Shown: positions 1 through 8,969, numbered from the stretch's first letter. The stretch: 64,000 nt of DNA from Bacillus sp. THAF10 (GCF_009363695.1 NZ_CP045403.1:3544501-3608500); one strand, 5' to 3'. Notes: a model not told the origin generated them from the letters alone. Numbers and translations: made by a program.

Positions 1-292
1 TCTTATTTTCAAACAAAACATACACTTTATCTTTCACATTCCAGGTATGGACAGTAGAGAAACTAGCAAAATCTATATCTATTTTTTCCAGCTCTTTACC
101 AGCATAGTTTACAGTGGCGGTTGAGTTTTCTCCGTTAACAATGGATATTTCGTAATCACTAAGCGTAATTTTGCTAGATTCAACTGGACTTAAAGAATGT
201 TCCTTCACATTCCACTCCGCATATCCTTTATCCACAGTCAGTATCAGCATCCATAGCAAACACAACTTTGCAGCAATAATACATTTTTGCAC
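1..292 (-). CDS. Secreted hypothetical protein, C-terminus cut by window edge
   Basis: The frame is open from a GTG at 292 to the window edge (97 codons visible). A TAAGGAGGA ribosome site lies about 10 nt upstream of the GTG. The N-terminus is a typical export signal: QKCIIAAK followed by a hydrophobic run (LCLLWMLILTV), with a possible signal-peptidase site after GYA. The mature part seen is polar and beta-rich (KITLSDYEISIVNG). I do not recognise a family, and nothing can be said of function beyond secretion. It is transcribed on the same strand as the wall-lytic gene upstream of it, but a terminator at 424-463 separates the two. Confidence 0.6.
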   Translation of the reverse strand, partial: MQKCIIAAKLCLLWMLILTVDKGYAEWNVKEHSLSPVESSKITLSDYEISIVNGENSTATVNYAGKELEKIDIDFASFSTVHTWNVKDKVYVLFENK

Positions 293-423
293 GAAACGCT
301 TTCCTCCTTAAAAATATATAACTTTTATTTCATTACGATAATAATAGTAACAAAATTATTACATAATCATGAATAGGTAATTTGTCTATAATTTTACTTT
401 TTTGTCGCATTTATGTTATTAAC

Positions 424-463
424 TACAAAAAAAGCATCAAATAGACCATTGTCCATTTGATGC
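424..463 (-). terminator. Intrinsic terminator of the lytic transglycosylase gene
   Basis: A nine-base stem GCATCAAAT/ATTTGATGC (434-442 and 455-463) is followed on the minus strand by a T-rich run (TTTTTTTGTAG). It lies about 70 nt after the stop codon of the minus-strand gene that ends at 531. Confidence 0.75.
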
Positions 464-530
464 CATTATTTAGAAAATTCTTTCATACTACGCTATTGGT
501 TTCCGCAAAAAGCTGCAAATTTCAAGAAGA

Positions 531-2384
531 TTATTTTATGATGAGGCTAGCTAATAATTCATTGCTTACTACATTACTTCCACCCAAAGCTATAAAGGTA
601 TGAGCTGGCTTTTTCGTTAAAAGATTTTTTTGCAGATTTATAATATCTTCATCTGCATTTTCCTTCACAAGGAGCACGGCAGATCCACTTTTTGCTGCTA
701 AAACAGAACCTGTAAGTGCATCAGGGTAATCATTTCCTCTAGCAATATATAAAGTTTCTGTAGAGAGATTTAGTTCTTCAATAATTTTTGTCGTAGTTTC
801 ATAGCGATTTTCTCCGGCAATCCTAGTTGCTCCAGGCAAAGCCTTGTAAGCTTGGGGACTTACCGCCGACTCTCCCCCTAATGCAATGGTTGTAGAAATA
901 TTTAGTTCCTTCAAAAGCTTAGCAGTATGAGAATTCAAATCATACCTTTTATTATTTTTATCTTGACCTTTTGTCAATAGGATAGGATAGCCATGTTTGG
1001 CTGCGTAAGGTGCAATCGCAAGGGCATCTGGATATTTAGAACCATTAGTGATGATCGCTTTTTCAGGCTTTCCTCCCAACTTCTTGGCGATAAGAGCAGC
1101 TGTCTCGTAGCGATCCTTTCCACCAATTCGCTCTACCTCAAGCTTCATTTCCTTTTTTAGTGTGCTTTCAACTTGTGCGGAAACAGCAGCCTCACTGCCG
1201 AGAATAATCACCTTTTTCGCTCCAAGCTGCTTGATTCTATCCTTAGTATCCAAATTTAACTCTACTTTTTTCCCAGAAGTTAACAAAATTGGTGCGTTTA
1301 ATTTATAAGCCAATGGTGCCCCTGATAACGCATCAGGAAAGTTACTACCGTTTGCTAAAACAACGGTATCTGCTGTATCCCAGCCTTCCTGCGCAATTGC
1401 TGAAGCAGTTAAAAAGCGATCAGCACCTGAAAGTCTTTTTCCAAATGGTTGCAAATAAGAAGAAGCAACATAACCAGATAACCCACCTTTTATCCCATCA
1501 GAAGCTTCATACCAGCCGAAATGATTAAAGGACGTTAAATGGTCCTTTGGTGTTAAATCCGTATGCAAGGTGCTTTCAATGGTTAACACTCCTGGTGAAA
1601 AACCAGTGGTATAACTCTTTTTGTCTGTTCTTGGTTCAGGTCTTCTACTCACTTTATCATCAAGTCTTACCAGGTCATTCACCTGAAAACGATGACTAGA
1701 ATAATGAAAAGGGCCATCGTACGAATATTGGAGTTTCTTAAAGCGGACAAACTCAGAATTTCCTTTAGGTACATACTCCAAATCTTCTACATTAACATGC
1801 TGTGCGACAAGATTCAGATCCATGCCCGGATTATTGTCCACTAAAGCTTGGAATACTTTGTACTGATAGGAACCAGTGTTGACTTGCCCTACTTTTTCCT
1901 TATCATTTTTGTAAATAGGACTGTTAATGGGAACAAGTGCATTATATGCCATTACTGCAAAATACCAATTTTCTATAATAGCTGGATTATGATCATTGAT
2001 TTTTGGCAGATTGCTTTGCTTAAATTTTTGCTTAAGAATATACACCCCTTTTTCTATGTTATAGTCGATATCCTTTAGCTTTTCTCTATCAAGGCCATAC
2101 TCGTTTTCGTGGTCAGTTACTTGCATAATTCCGATTCCACCATCACCAGATACGAGAACCTCTCCTTTGTTATCACAATGCTTCCAGCCTTTAGATTCTG
2201 CAAAAGCGACGGCCTTTACCACCTCAGGAGGCACGCCCTGCTTTAACGCTTCGTTTGTTAATAAACGATCTATTTCGTTTCTTGTAGTCGGTTGTGTACA
2301 TTCATTCGTTGCTTTAACGAGATGTGTTTGCGGAAATAGTAGAGCGAATGTTAGTAGCGCTACCATAAATTTAACTTTTCTCAA
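531..2384 (-). CDS. Secreted lytic transglycosylase-like protein with three CWB2 wall-binding repeats
   Basis: I place the start at TTG 2384, which has AAAGGAGG 8 nt upstream and opens directly into a signal peptide (RKVKFMVALLTFALLF). This gives 617 residues; a longer frame from 2441 has no ribosome site. Residues about 35-160 carry a lysozyme-like SLT fold: catalytic-type Glu in AFAESKGW and the GGIGIMQVT motif. A linker of about 150 residues follows. From about residue 317 to the end lie three cell-wall-binding-2 repeats (RLSGADRF, RIGGKDRYETA and RIAGENRYETT, each with a PDALS/PDALA/PDALT motif). CWB2 repeats are known to hold proteins on wall polymers, so this is probably a wall-remodelling muralytic enzyme. 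The combination of domains is clear; the exact substrate is inferred. Confidence 0.8.
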   Translation of the reverse strand: MRKVKFMVALLTFALLFPQTHLVKATNECTQPTTRNEIDRLLTNEALKQGVPPEVVKAVAFAESKGWKHCDNKGEVLVSGDGGIGIMQVTDHENEYGLDREKLKDIDYNIEKGVYILKQKFKQSNLPKINDHNPAIIENWYFAVMAYNALVPINSPIYKNDKEKVGQVNTGSYQYKVFQALVDNNPGMDLNLVAQHVNVEDLEYVPKGNSEFVRFKKLQYSYDGPFHYSSHRFQVNDLVRLDDKVSRRPEPRTDKKSYTTGFSPGVLTIESTLHTDLTPKDHLTSFNHFGWYEASDGIKGGLSGYVASSYLQPFGKRLSGADRFLTASAIAQEGWDTADTVVLANGSNFPDALSGAPLAYKLNAPILLTSGKKVELNLDTKDRIKQLGAKKVIILGSEAAVSAQVESTLKKEMKLEVERIGGKDRYETAALIAKKLGGKPEKAIITNGSKYPDALAIAPYAAKHGYPILLTKGQDKNNKRYDLNSHTAKLLKELNISTTIALGGESAVSPQAYKALPGATRIAGENRYETTTKIIEELNLSTETLYIARGNDYPDALTGSVLAAKSGSAVLLVKENADEDIINLQKNLLTKKPAHTFIALGGSNVVSNELLASLIIK

Positions 2385-2390
2385 AGAAAT

Positions 2391-2607
2391 GTCCTCCTTT
2401 AAAAATTGCTTTACCCACTTCAGGTGGAATGTCCTTAGCAAGAGCCTCTGTTATTAGCAAACTATCTATCTCTTCAAACGATGGCTTTGAATACCGTTCC
2501 TCATTTGCTAGAGTTAATCCTATTCCCCTTGTTAGTGTTTTCCATTTATTATCATAACAAAATTTTACAAGAATAGCAGTAACATTTGCTAATCTATATA
2601 AATTCTA
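2391..2607 (-). pseudogene. Remnant of an SLT-domain gene just upstream of the intact one
   Basis: In a second minus-strand frame the DNA reads EEIDSLLITEALAKDIPPEV, closely matching NEIDRLLTNEALKQGVPPEV in the N-terminal domain of the intact downstream gene. The frame stays open for about 75 codons from a stop near 2607 but has no convincing start codon. Homology ends at the ribosome site of the intact gene. It looks like the leftover of a tandem duplicate or of a 5' truncation. It is a low-complexity call made by eye; a protein search of the six-frame translation would settle it. Confidence 0.45.
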
Positions 2608-2663
2608 AATATGTATCTCGTTTGTAGACCATGATTCTTTTTACAAGGGTACTTGTTAGAATG

Positions 2664-2713
2664 AAAAAAGCTTGCAGGCACTCCCTCTATTTGGGTGTGC
2701 TGCAAGCTTTTTA
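2664..2713. terminator. Bidirectional intrinsic terminator
   Basis: AAAAAAGCTTGCAG and CTGCAAGCTTTTT form a strong inverted repeat with GCAC/GTGC pairs inside and T-runs on both strands. It can stop minus-strand transcription of the GT2-glycerophosphotransferase gene, whose stop codon lies at 2885. Confidence 0.8.
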
Positions 2714-2773
2714 ATTTACACTATTCTCGCAAATTTTGTTGCTCTGCGTATAAATAAATCTAACGTAATCAAA

Positions 2774-2882
2774 GTTGCCGTCGTGCTCTTTTCGTTGAAG
2801 GAGAATTAAGTATGTGACAAATTTTCTTTCTTTCTAAAGCCAACTTTTTCTTAGGTTTTAGCAACAAACTTCTAGAAAAGAG
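2774..2882 (+). repeat. Dispersed intergenic repeat B, copy 1
   Basis: The stretch runs from GTTGCCGTCGTGCTCTTTTC to AGCAACAAACTTCTAGAAAAG. It shares outer arms GCTCTTTT...AAAAGAG and an inner CAACTTTTTCTTAG block with copies at 19991-20088, 29797-29923 and 50199-50315. It abuts the stop codon at 2885. It is not coding in any frame with a ribosome site. Confidence 0.65.
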
Positions 2883-2884
2883 TT

Positions 2885-5029
2885 TTAATGAAATACTTGC
2901 TTGATGATGTTATTAGATGCAAGGCCATTATCGAACTCACAATATTTGTTATAAAAGTCTAAGGACTTAGCGTGATATTGTTCTTCAATCTCATCTATGT
3001 TTAGGATCGCTTCCAATACCTCTTCGCCCGTTCTTAAAATAGGACCTGGCGCTTCTTCTTCAAAATCCATATAAAAACCTCTTAAAGTATCTCTGTACTT
3101 TTCAATATCATAGGTGAAAAATAAGATTGGCTTTCGCAAATTAGCAAAGTCAAAGAATACAGAGGAATAATCGGTAATTAAAAGATCAGATATTAGATAA
3201 AGCTCGGCGATATCCTCATAAGTGGATAAGTCATAAGCAAATCCTTTGAACTCACTTATATCTAGGTTTTCTGCGATTAGATAATGCATTCGTAAAATAA
3301 CAACATAGTCTTCGCCAAGACTTTCTTGCATTTTTTGAAGATCTAACTTTATTTCGAACTTGTATTTACCCTTTGAATGGAATTCATCATCTCTCCAAGT
3401 AGGTGCATATAGGATCACTTTTTTATCTTTAGGTATCCCAATGGAGTCTTTTAACTCTGAGGTTCTTGCTGCTTTCTGTTCACTTTCTAAATATAGCGAA
3501 TCATTTCGCGGGTAACCAAACTCAAGAAATTCCTTATTAAACTTGAAGGCTCTTCTAAAGATTTCTGTTGAATAGGAGTTAGGTGATACTAAGAAATCCC
3601 ATTTTTGTGTTTCATTAAAGAAATTGCGTTTATAACGCTCGGTCGTCGTTCCTGGCATCCGAACTTCTTTCATATCAGAGGCTAATCTCTTCAATGGTGT
3701 CCCATGCCAAGTTTGCAAATAAACATTCTCTTCTCTTTTAATCACAAAATTAGGCATTCTTGCATTTATAACCCAATACTTAGAAGTAGCTAAATAATAG
3801 TAATAAGCTAAACTGTTTCTTTGGATTTTTTTCGCGTTACCTGGAATTTGTTTAGAGGTATCATTAAAAACCCAGATTAAATCATAATTCTGCTTTTCAT
3901 TTAGTAGCTCTTCATAAATAGCTTTCGGACTATCAGAATAGCTTTTCCCAGCAAAGCTTTCGAATAGAACACGATTTGTACGAATAGGCATCTTTATCAT
4001 AAATTTGGAATAAAGCTCCTTGTACAAGGATTGTCTAGATTTAAACGCTTTTTTCCAGCTCTTCATCGACGTTTTAAACTTAGCAATTCTTAAAGTTGTG
4101 TTCTTTTTCTTCTTCATGATGGTTTTTAGCTCCATCTTTTCAAAGAATGTTCGTTTGCGAAGGCTTGATTCGTTTACCCTGTTCATCGCGTCGCTTATTT
4201 CTTCATACCAATTGCTGATAGTCGACAGTTCTCGCTCTTTATTCTTTTTCATTTTCCAAAAGTAAAAATTAATCATTTGGCGATCAAGATAATTGGCGAT
4301 GCTTGTGTTATGTTCATACGTATCCTTTAACTTATTAAACAAGTAAAGGAAATCTTCAATTTTCTCTTCTTCATCTATTAAAGATAGAGAAGGGTTATCT
4401 ATAGGATCAAAGCACTCTCCTTTAATATATAAAGGCAGCTTTTTTATCATAGGTATCGTTTCCAAATTCAAGATGGCAGGAATGGAAAAAGCCATATCTG
4501 AGAAAAATTTAACGCTTTCATCAAAGGCTAAGTTGTTCTCTTTAACAAAGCTTGTTTTTATTAAGAAATTAACAGCACTTCTTCCTCGAAGCGCCCTTGT
4601 TTTCTTGCCATTTGTTAAGGTAATTTTCTTAACATGGATGCTTTCGATTTCTGCTGGAATAATTGCTTTTCTTTTAGATAGCGGACCAACAATTGCGTCA
4701 TGTTCTTCAATATGTTCTAACATAACCTCAATCGTATAGGGTGCTAAAAAGTCATCCGCATCCAGGAAGTAGATATATTCCCCACTTGCTTTCCCTAGTC
4801 CAAAATTCCTAGCTTTCCCTACTCCACTGTTCTCATCGAAATGATAGCACTGAAAAAAAGGATGATCTACGCAATAATCATTAATGATTGTTTTGCTATC
4901 ATCCGTTGAGCCGTCATTTACTATAATTACTTCTATATTTTTGTACGTTTGAGATAAGACAGAATTTATACATCTATCTAAATAGTCGCTTTTATTATAT
5001 ACAGGTATAATAATACTTACTAACTTCAT
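2885..5029 (-). CDS. GT2 glycosyltransferase fused to CDP-glycerol glycerophosphotransferase (TagF/GgaB-like)
   Basis: 714 residues with two catalytic modules. Residues 1-about 230 are a family 2 glycosyltransferase (VSIIIPVYNKSDYLDRCI, VNDGSTDDS, and the metal-binding YFLDADD). Residues about 350-714 are a PF04464-type glycerophosphotransferase (LQTWHGTPLKRL, GYPRNDSLY, ILYAPTWRDDEF, ITDYSSVFFDFA). The architecture resembles GgaB of Bacillus subtilis, which makes the minor sugar-phosphate teichoic acid, more than TagF, whose N-terminus is not GT2. I infer a polymerase for a teichoic acid whose repeat includes a sugar. The gene follows tagD in the same direction, 68 nt after it, so the two are probably co-transcribed. 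Start ATG has an AGGGAG site 11 nt upstream. Confidence 0.85.
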   Translation of the reverse strand: MKLVSIIIPVYNKSDYLDRCINSVLSQTYKNIEVIIVNDGSTDDSKTIINDYCVDHPFFQCYHFDENSGVGKARNFGLGKASGEYIYFLDADDFLAPYTIEVMLEHIEEHDAIVGPLSKRKAIIPAEIESIHVKKITLTNGKKTRALRGRSAVNFLIKTSFVKENNLAFDESVKFFSDMAFSIPAILNLETIPMIKKLPLYIKGECFDPIDNPSLSLIDEEEKIEDFLYLFNKLKDTYEHNTSIANYLDRQMINFYFWKMKKNKERELSTISNWYEEISDAMNRVNESSLRKRTFFEKMELKTIMKKKKNTTLRIAKFKTSMKSWKKAFKSRQSLYKELYSKFMIKMPIRTNRVLFESFAGKSYSDSPKAIYEELLNEKQNYDLIWVFNDTSKQIPGNAKKIQRNSLAYYYYLATSKYWVINARMPNFVIKREENVYLQTWHGTPLKRLASDMKEVRMPGTTTERYKRNFFNETQKWDFLVSPNSYSTEIFRRAFKFNKEFLEFGYPRNDSLYLESEQKAARTSELKDSIGIPKDKKVILYAPTWRDDEFHSKGKYKFEIKLDLQKMQESLGEDYVVILRMHYLIAENLDISEFKGFAYDLSTYEDIAELYLISDLLITDYSSVFFDFANLRKPILFFTYDIEKYRDTLRGFYMDFEEEAPGPILRTGEEVLEAILNIDEIEEQYHAKSLDFYNKYCEFDNGLASNNIIKQVFH

Positions 5030-5096
5030 TGTTCATGCGGCTCCCTTACTTACACGTTCTAGGCTGTTTTCGCTCATTCCCCATCACATTGCAAAA

Positions 5097-5495
5097 TTAA
5101 GCCCTGTTAACAGCGAGTAAATCCTTCTTTATTTGAGTGGTTGAAATACCGACTGTACGAGGTAAGTAAACTACTTCACAATACTCTTTAAGGAAATCAA
5201 ATTTCCCTTTCCAGTCATCACCCATAACAAAAATATCAATATTGTTTTCTACAACATCACTGATTTTTTGATCCCAAGTGTTTTCAGGAATTACTTTATC
5301 CACATATTTAATAGATTCCAGAATAATTTTACGGTTTTCATAGGAATGGTAGGATACTTTATTTTTCAATGTATTAAATTCATCTGTAGAGATTGCAACA
5401 ATGAGTTCGTCTCCTAAGCTTTTAGCTCGCTTTAAAAGATTAATATGCCCCCAATGAAGCAAATCAAATGTACCATAAGTCAAAACCTTCGTCAT
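5097..5495 (-). CDS. tagD: Glycerol-3-phosphate cytidylyltransferase
   Basis: 132 residues, the normal TagD size. It makes CDP-glycerol from CTP and glycerol-3-phosphate, the activated donor for TagB and TagF-type enzymes. The nucleotidyltransferase signature is complete: YGTFDLLHWGH near the start (HxGH), FVMGDDWKGKFD in the middle, and RTVGISTTQI near the end. The start is ATG 5495 with GGGAGGAG 7 nt upstream; the longer frame adds seven residues (MTGRRIF) that overlap the ribosome site. It sits directly upstream of the glycerophosphotransferase fusion that would use its product. Confidence 0.95.
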   Translation of the reverse strand: MTKVLTYGTFDLLHWGHINLLKRAKSLGDELIVAISTDEFNTLKNKVSYHSYENRKIILESIKYVDKVIPENTWDQKISDVVENNIDIFVMGDDWKGKFDFLKEYCEVVYLPRTVGISTTQIKKDLLAVNRA

Positions 5496-5635
5496 GAAAA
5501 TTCTCCTCCCTGTCAAATAGTCAGGTTTAAATTTAAATTATATTGTAGTCTCATAATCTGCTAAAAATCAACAGGTAAAATATTACCATACTTTTTTCAT
5601 AATTCACACCTATATGTGTAAGATTATTTTATTTC

Positions 5636-6394
5636 TTATTTTTTCCCTGTGAAATACCCAATAAAATAGCTTGCCCAAAGCTCTTGTCCCATAGCATTGG
5701 GATACATGTTATCTAGGTACTTCCTTAATTCTGGATCATCCATATCAGGCCAAGCTTCCCAGTGATTTAAATACTCCACCCTTAATTCTGCTGCTAAAGC
5801 TTCCAGTTCTTCCACGCTTTGTGCATAATCTTCTGAACCATTAGCCGGGTTACTAGGCTGGATGATTAGATGAGAGTCCTTTAAATCTTTCTGAACATCC
5901 ATTACTATTTTACTAATATTTTTAAAACTATCTTCTAATTTAATAAATCCGTGGTCATTTAGTAGCGGTGCTTCCATTATGATGATATCTGGGCTTTTAG
6001 AAATGATTTGTTTTTGAAACTTATTTTCAACCAAATAGGCAGTACTACTATTTTTAATATCAAGAACTTCCACATAAAAAAAGCTCTCTCCATATTCTTT
6101 TTCTAATTCAGATTGTAACTGTAGAGGCCATGTTAGCTTTTTTTCCTTGTCAGTCTTATTAGATGATGAAGAGATAATGAGCAATTTAACTGGTAACTTT
6201 GCTGCTTCGTCAGCATCCTCTATTTTCTCCTTAACGTCCTTGCTCATGTTTCTTAGTAAACTACTGTTCCATGTTGCTTCATTGCTACCGGCTTCCACCC
6301 TAAAGCTTTGGATTTTTTTGTCGTAATGTGACTTTCCGATCATTAACAGGAGTACCCCGAGCAAGCAAAAAGATACTACAAGCACTCTCTTCAT
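5636..6394 (-). CDS. Membrane-anchored SGNH-like protein, catalytic His missing
   Basis: 252 residues with one N-terminal membrane anchor (VLVVSFCLLGVLLLMIGKS) and an extracytoplasmic domain. It is a paralogue of the protein at 15614-16423: both share the HWxxWPD motif and a closing DxxxPNxxG(H/Q)ELWA block. That block is where SGNH/GDSL hydrolases have DxxHPNxxGH; here it reads DNMYPNAMGQELWA, so the catalytic His is Tyr and the later His is Gln. The expected Ser sits in a degenerate LLIISSSSNK. It may be a binding or helper protein rather than an esterase. Location in the teichoic acid cluster suggests a role with wall polymers (inference). A second ATG at 6397 is 3 nt from the GGGGG ribosome site; ATG 6394 is better spaced. 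Confidence 0.7.
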   Translation of the reverse strand: MKRVLVVSFCLLGVLLLMIGKSHYDKKIQSFRVEAGSNEATWNSSLLRNMSKDVKEKIEDADEAAKLPVKLLIISSSSNKTDKEKKLTWPLQLQSELEKEYGESFFYVEVLDIKNSSTAYLVENKFQKQIISKSPDIIIMEAPLLNDHGFIKLEDSFKNISKIVMDVQKDLKDSHLIIQPSNPANGSEDYAQSVEELEALAAELRVEYLNHWEAWPDMDDPELRKYLDNMYPNAMGQELWASYFIGYFTGKK

Positions 6395-6491
6395 CATAAA
6401 CCCCCAAGTTTAAAATTTGTATTAAATCTAATCTTCTATATTTATAAGTGTGTTAAAATTATTGCAAAAATGAATTATTTTGGAGGCGTTT

Positions 6492-7205
6492 ATGCGACAG
6501 AAAAGTAATATTTTACTTATTTTATCACTTTTATTGGTCTTAATTGGCGGAAGCAACGTGGCTTATTCCGCGCAACACTACCATTTTACCAATCAAACAA
6601 CGCCACCAATTACAGATCCGATTGAAGAGCCTGACCCTGAACCGATAGAAAACCCAGAGGAACCAATTGACGATCCTGAGGAACCTAAAGAACCGGAAGA
6701 GCCGGAAGAACCTGAGAAGCCAGAGGTGCCTGAAGAGCCAGAAGAGGAAAATCCTGACGAAGAAAATCCTCCTAAAGAAAAACCCGATCCTGTAGTGGAA
6801 CCACCAACAGATACGAACACCACTCCGTCACAGCCTCAAACGGAAAATCAGTCTTCACAAGAGCAAACTTCTAACAACGAAACGCCAGAAGAAGAGTTAG
6901 AATCAGAAGTAATGGAAAAACAAGAACCAAAAGTTAAAGAGCTAGTGAGCTTTTTCGATGAACACCAGTCCATCCCTACTATGGATAGCTATATTTTTGA
7001 AAATGTTATGACTATATTGTTAGAAAACAAGCGTTCCACTGAACTTGCAAAAGGCATGAAAACAGCTCCATCAGAGCTCGAGAAGAAATTATCCATCACT
7101 CAGATTAACCAAATGTTATCCTTTTTTGAGAATGTTGCATCAGAGCAATGGGATTGTGAGAAAATCGTTTCAGACATTAAGGAGCTTAAGGAAAGTAAAC
7201 AATAA
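6492..7205 (+). CDS. Secreted Pro/Glu-rich protein of unknown function
   Basis: 237 residues. The signal peptide (ILLILSLLLVLIGGSNVAYSA) is followed by about 85 residues made largely of EEP/EPEEPE/NPDEEN repeats, then a Ser/Thr/Gln-rich link, then a compact C-terminal domain of about 90 residues (KVKELVSFFDEHQSIPT to the end) that looks helical. There is no LPXTG motif or C-terminal membrane span. The repetitive acidic part would form an extended spacer able to cross the wall. ATG 6492 has TTTGGAGG 5 nt upstream. It is the only plus-strand gene between tagD and tagA and is convergent with tagH. No known family is recognised. Confidence 0.75.
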   Translation: MRQKSNILLILSLLLVLIGGSNVAYSAQHYHFTNQTTPPITDPIEEPDPEPIENPEEPIDDPEEPKEPEEPEEPEKPEVPEEPEEENPDEENPPKEKPDPVVEPPTDTNTTPSQPQTENQSSQEQTSNNETPEEELESEVMEKQEPKVKELVSFFDEHQSIPTMDSYIFENVMTILLENKRSTELAKGMKTAPSELEKKLSITQINQMLSFFENVASEQWDCEKIVSDIKELKESKQ

Positions 7206-7232
7206 AACAATATCTCTAGATGCTTTTCCCGT

Positions 7233-7265
7233 GTAAAAGGCTAGTAGCAGCTACTAGCCTTTTAC
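7233..7265. terminator. Terminator hairpin shared by the Pro/Glu-rich gene and tagH
   Basis: A perfect 16-bp inverted repeat GTAAAAGGCTAGTAGC around a single central base. It contains the tagH stop codon (7254-7256), so it serves as the 3' end of both convergent transcripts. Confidence 0.8.
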
Positions 7266-8066
7266 TGATGACGCCTTTTTCCCTGCTCTTTTTTCAGCAA
7301 TTTTTCGTTTAAACTCTTTTTGTTCATCCACTGACATCTTTTTATAATGTTTTACGAATTTTTCGTATTCCGGTACAACGGTTTCCAAGCTACCGTAATC
7401 CCTTATTTCCCCACCTTCAAGCCATAAAGCTTTATCACAAAATTTCTTCACTTGTTTTATAGAATGACTTATAAAGAAGATGGTTTTCCCACTGCTTTTA
7501 AATTCTTTCATTTTATCAAAGCATTTTTCCGCAAATACCTGATCACCAACAGATAAGGCTTCATCAATGACAATTATGTCTGGATCCATTGTTACCGATA
7601 CAGCAAATCCGAGCCTTGATTTCATCCCACTGGAATAGTTTTTTACTGGTTGATCAATAAACTCTCCAATATCCGCGAAGTCAATTATTTCAGGCAGTAG
7701 TTTTTCTATTTGTTTCTTGGAATACCCAAGCATCAAACATTTTAACTCGATATTTTCCAAGCCAGTCAATTGATTGTTTAAGCCAGAAGAAATAGCAATT
7801 AAGGAAGCCTTCCCCTTAATTTCTATCGATCCTTTGGTCGGAGGAATGACACCTGTAATTAAATTGGATAAGGTAGATTTACCTGCTCCATTTACTCCAA
7901 GCACACCAATAACATCCCCTTCATTCGCTTCAAAGTTGATGTTTTGCAAAGCGTAAAACTCTTTTCCATGGCCACTTGGGTGGAAAATATCAATGATTTT
8001 ATCAATGTTTTTCTTATAGATTTTGTATACTTTTTCAACATCTTTGAAAATGACTGTTGCGCTCAT
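7254..8066 (-). CDS. tagH: Teichoic acid export ABC transporter, ATP-binding subunit
   Basis: 270 residues. Walker A GVNGAGKS, signature NYSSGMKSRLGFAV, Walker B DIIVIDEALSVGDQ and switch His in FFISHS are all intact. With TagG it exports undecaprenyl-linked wall teichoic acid across the membrane. B. subtilis TagH is about 527 residues with a long C-terminal extension; this one has the short form, as in staphylococcal TarH, and ends in a basic tail (KRKIAEKRAGKK). The start ATG has GGAGAG 5 nt upstream and lies 26 bp after the tagG stop codon, so tagG-tagH form one operon. Confidence 0.93.
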   Translation of the reverse strand: MSATVIFKDVEKVYKIYKKNIDKIIDIFHPSGHGKEFYALQNINFEANEGDVIGVLGVNGAGKSTLSNLITGVIPPTKGSIEIKGKASLIAISSGLNNQLTGLENIELKCLMLGYSKKQIEKLLPEIIDFADIGEFIDQPVKNYSSGMKSRLGFAVSVTMDPDIIVIDEALSVGDQVFAEKCFDKMKEFKSSGKTIFFISHSIKQVKKFCDKALWLEGGEIRDYGSLETVVPEYEKFVKHYKKMSVDEQKEFKRKIAEKRAGKKASSVKG

Positions 8067-8092
8067 GATTTCTCTCCATTTTTAAAAGCCTT

Positions 8093-8917
8093 TTATAAAA
8101 AATCCACAAATCTCTTTCTAAATTTCAGGTGTAAAAACGATCCCATCATTAATAGAGTGATGGTAACAACCCAAAAATATATGGTATATTGCCAATGCTC
8201 TACAGGGTACCATGCTAAACCAAGCAGCGATGCTCGGTACCCTTCCGCTAAGTAGAAGAGCGGATTAAGCTTCATGATAGTCACGATAATCTCCGGCTTC
8301 ATGTGATAAGGCGGCCAAAGAAACGGTGTCATATATATTAGTACCCGCACAATGGCCTGAATAACCATTTGTATATCTCGAAGCAAGGTGGTTAATGTTG
8401 AGGTAATAAACCCTATCGCCATTAAAAGGATCACGGTGCAAAAAATAAAGTATGGTAATTGCAAGTAGTGAATGTTAATAGGAAAATCTAAATAAATCAA
8501 CATAACAATTATGATGAGTAACAACACAATATGCTGATAAATTTTCGACATAATGACGTAAGTAGGAATGACACTCATTGGAAAACTCATTTTTGAGATA
8601 ATCTTAATTTTAGAATAAATGGATTTGGAGGATTGCAAAATTGCTGGACTAATAAAAAACCAGACCACAATTCCTGACAGCATCCAAGGTAAAAAATCTA
8701 TTTCAGTTCCGTATAATTCAATATTTCCCCGATTGCTAAAGATTCCAAAACCAAAAACAAACCAGTAAATGGATATTAAAATAAGTGGATTAAGAACCTC
8801 CCACCAAAATCCAAGAAATGTGTTATTATTTAAACTTTTCATTTCATACAAGGATAATCGGTTAATCAAGTATAGATTATCACTATGTTCCTTCAAAACC
8901 TTCATTAACGAACGCAT
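8093..8917 (-). CDS. tagG: Teichoic acid export ABC transporter, permease subunit
   Basis: 274 residues of the ABC-2 permease family, with about six membrane segments (for example LILISIYWFVFGFGIF, IVVWFFISPAIL, IVLLLIIIVMLIYL). The N-terminal amphipathic part (LYEMKSLNNNTFLGFWWEVLNP) is typical of polysaccharide/teichoic acid exporters. It pairs with TagH 26 bp downstream. The gene follows the monodomain glycerophosphotransferase on the same strand. ATG 8917 has GGAAGGG upstream; ATG at residue 5 is an alternative start. Confidence 0.93.
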   Translation of the reverse strand: MRSLMKVLKEHSDNLYLINRLSLYEMKSLNNNTFLGFWWEVLNPLILISIYWFVFGFGIFSNRGNIELYGTEIDFLPWMLSGIVVWFFISPAILQSSKSIYSKIKIISKMSFPMSVIPTYVIMSKIYQHIVLLLIIIVMLIYLDFPINIHYLQLPYFIFCTVILLMAIGFITSTLTTLLRDIQMVIQAIVRVLIYMTPFLWPPYHMKPEIIVTIMKLNPLFYLAEGYRASLLGLAWYPVEHWQYTIYFWVVTITLLMMGSFLHLKFRKRFVDFL

Positions 8918-8969
8918 AGTTTAGCCCTTCCTGTTTACAAAAGTACATGAATAATAAAGCAAGAAAGTG

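Noticed and set aside
6593..6823. Ser/Gly-rich open frame on the minus strand
   Set aside because: It is the antisense of the Pro/Glu repeat region; its composition is a mirror of GAA/CCN codons and it has no ribosome site.
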